Assembly (NCBI GenBank): GCA_029240955.1
Contig: JARDZH010000079.1
Coordinates: 1 to 7,383 of the forward strand
DNA from: Pseudomonas sp.
GTDB taxonomy: Bacteria; Pseudomonadota; Gammaproteobacteria; Pseudomonadales; Pseudomonadaceae
Direction: 5' to 3'
DNA length: 7,383 bases
Part shown: one piece after another, positions 6,302 to 7,383 of the stretch
Position numbering within the stretch: position 1 is the stretch's first letter
Layout of the letters: each line of letters starts with the position of its first letter
Program-made: the position numbers and the translations under genes
The notes under the pieces: model-generated
What the model was told of the DNA's origin: nothing
Databases searched by the model: none
Seen by the model: the letters and a program-made list of their open reading frames with translations, nothing else

Positions 6302-6953
6302 AACGCCGTGACATCAGCCGATCCGCTCCCACGACCATCAGACAGATCACCACGAATCCCGCCAAAACCCCCGCCGCATTCGCAAAGGCCCTCGCGTAGC
6401 CGATCGTGCCGACGTCGATGAACGGGTACATGTAGTCCCCGATCACGTCGCCGCGCAGCAGCACGTAGCCGAAATAGATAATCGGATACAGCATCCACAG
6501 GCCGACATGCTTCAAGCGCAACAGGCCTTTGGGTACGTACAGTGCCCAATACAATACGAATGCGATCGGCACCACGTCGTGCAGCAACTCGTCCGCCACT
6601 CGCTGCCAGCCTTGCGGTTGCCACAGGTGACGCAGAAGGATGTTGTAAGCGACGCCTACCAGCGCGATGCTGGCGGCGATGCCCGCGCACACCACCGGGT
6701 TGCGGAAGAAGCGGTGGCCGGCCGACTGTCCTGAACTGAGTGCGCAGCTCAGCGCAATCGCGACCAGCGTGTTGCTCAGGACGGTGAAGAAACTGAAGAA
6801 CCGTACCAGTCCGCCCAGCAGACTCGCGTGGTCAGCCAGTCGCCCAATGAAAATCAGATAAAGCTGAATCGCCAGCCCGGCCCAGCCGAGGCTCGCGGCT
6901 ACCCACATGAAACAGCGCTTTCCCTGCGCTCGTTGCGAAATATCGCTGAACAT
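6294..6953 (-). CDS. Pr6Pr-family multipass inner-membrane protein
   Basis: A 219-residue protein with about six hydrophobic helices (roughly residues 15-37, 52-73, 86-106, 122-140, 150-167 and 189-210). Family-like motifs are RFFSFFTVLSN (51-61), ELLHDVVPI (122-130), YPIIYFGYVLLRG (156-168) and GDYMYPFID (172-180). These match what I know of the bacterial Pr6Pr/FAR-17a-like group, which has no firmly established biochemical role, so no reaction is assigned. The conserved His in ELLH and the Tyr/Asp in the last motif are candidate functional residues. ATG 6953 has AAGGA about 12 bases upstream; Met16 is a less likely alternative because it begins inside the first helix. The gene lies 82 bases downstream of the VF530 gene on the same strand and may be transcribed with it. 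Its stop is buried in the shared hairpin. Confidence 0.85.
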   Translation of the reverse strand: MFSDISQRAQGKRCFMWVAASLGWAGLAIQLYLIFIGRLADHASLLGGLVRFFSFFTVLSNTLVAIALSCALSSGQSAGHRFFRNPVVCAGIAASIALVGVAYNILLRHLWQPQGWQRVADELLHDVVPIAFVLYWALYVPKGLLRLKHVGLWMLYPIIYFGYVLLRGDVIGDYMYPFIDVGTIGYARAFANAAGVLAGFVVICLMVVGADRLMSRRSG

Positions 6954-7035
6954 CTGTCGTGAATCCTTGAAAGCACATCCTTGTGTCTGGCCTGTCTCGG
7001 CCCTTGCCGTTACCGGGTTCTATTCCTGCCGCTGG

Positions 7036-7263
7036 CTACCAGCCCTTGCTGCGGTGGAGCTTCACGTACAGCGCCTCGACCTTCTCCCGCGCCCATGGAG
7101 TCTTGCGCAGGAACGTCAGGCTGGACTTGATGCTCGGGTCGCTCTTGAAGCAGCGAATGTCGATGCGTTCGGCCAGACCGGACCATTCGTAGTGTTCGAC
7201 CAGAGCCTTGAGGATCTGCTCGAGCGTGACGCCGTGCAGAGGATCATTGGTAGAAGTTGTCAT
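7036..7263 (-). CDS. VF530/DUF2132-family small protein
   Basis: A 75-residue protein that fits the VF530 (DUF2132) family along its whole length: [19 protein letters not shown] near residues 7-25, [20 protein letters not shown] at about 38-57, and the closing [11 protein letters not shown]. The family is short, helical and described as DNA-binding by structural resemblance, but its cellular role is not established. I chose ATG 7263 because AAGG lies 6 bases upstream and the family normally begins close to this Met. The frame stays open to 7311, adding 16 residues unlike the family. A -10-like TATGAT lies on the minus strand at 7346-7341 with no good -35, so the promoter is uncertain. The gene probably reads through into the Pr6Pr gene. 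Confidence 0.9.
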   Translation of the reverse strand: MTTSTNDPLHGVTLEQILKALVEHYEWSGLAERIDIRCFKSDPSIKSSLTFLRKTPWAREKVEALYVKLHRSKGW

Positions 7264-7301
7264 GAATAACCTTGTAAGCGGTGAGCCACGTCGATAGCTG
7301 G

Positions 7302-7313
7302 AGGTGCGCACCT
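7302..7313. promoter_or_regulatory. Perfect 12-base palindrome upstream of the VF530 gene
   Basis: AGGTGCGCACCT lies 39 bases before the VF530 start, between that start and the TATGAT -10-like element (7346-7341). If transcription begins near 7335, the dyad would be in the leader, where it could be an operator or form a small stem. Only symmetry and location support it. Confidence 0.25.
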
Positions 7314-7383
7314 TAGCCGAGCTGCCGCGTGGCGGGAAGCATCATAAAAGGGTGTTTGCAACAGACTGTTGGCACCCCCCGCT

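Noticed and set aside
7264..7311. Sixteen-residue N-terminal extension of the VF530 protein
   Set aside because: The extension is unlike the family and has no ribosome binding site, while ATG 7263 has AAGG at a good distance.

Overview
The window looks like chromosomal DNA of a gamma-proteobacterium, most likely a Pseudomonas and possibly of the P. syringae group. The reasons are the roughly 60% GC coding style of the large genes, the gene families present (a PadR/siderophore-interacting-protein pair, a Pr6Pr-type membrane protein, a VF530-type small protein), a sequence resembling an HrpL-dependent hrp box and a sequence resembling an ANR/FNR box. The species is an inference; no rRNA or other taxonomic marker is present.

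Layout. Positions 1-215 (minus) hold the 5' end of a gene for an exported protein that leaves the window. Positions 216-855 hold no confident gene. This stretch carries a hrp-box-like element (320-347), one doubtful small minus-strand reading frame (372-671), an ANR-box-like dyad (703-716) and a modest sigma-70 type promoter (804-832). Positions 856-1566 (plus) encode a 236-residue soluble protein of a family I do not recognise, at about 51% GC and so lower than its neighbours. Positions 1688-4807 (plus) encode a 1039-residue class A penicillin-binding-protein-like enzyme. It has one membrane anchor, a GT51 glycosyltransferase domain with altered motifs, and a transpeptidase domain whose SxxK, SxN and KTG motifs are intact but unusually widely spaced.

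Positions 4874-6259 are the clearest functional unit: a tandem palindromic operator, a PadR-family repressor related to E. coli NfeR/YqjI, and, overlapping it by ATGA, a siderophore-interacting flavin reductase related to NfeF/YqjH. In E. coli the repressor senses metal and controls the reductase, which releases iron from ferric siderophores. Here the two genes are co-directional and apparently form an autoregulated operon. A strong 12-bp-stem hairpin at 6272-6301 separates this operon from two converging minus-strand genes, a six-helix Pr6Pr-family membrane protein (6294-6953) and a 75-residue VF530/DUF2132 protein (7036-7263).

The most intriguing parts are the unrecognised 236-residue protein with its regulatory-looking upstream region, the divergent PBP with a degenerate glycosyltransferase motif and a roughly 200-residue extra segment in the transpeptidase, and the His-striped PadR regulator with its double operator. 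I see no tRNA, rRNA, CRISPR array or insertion sequence.
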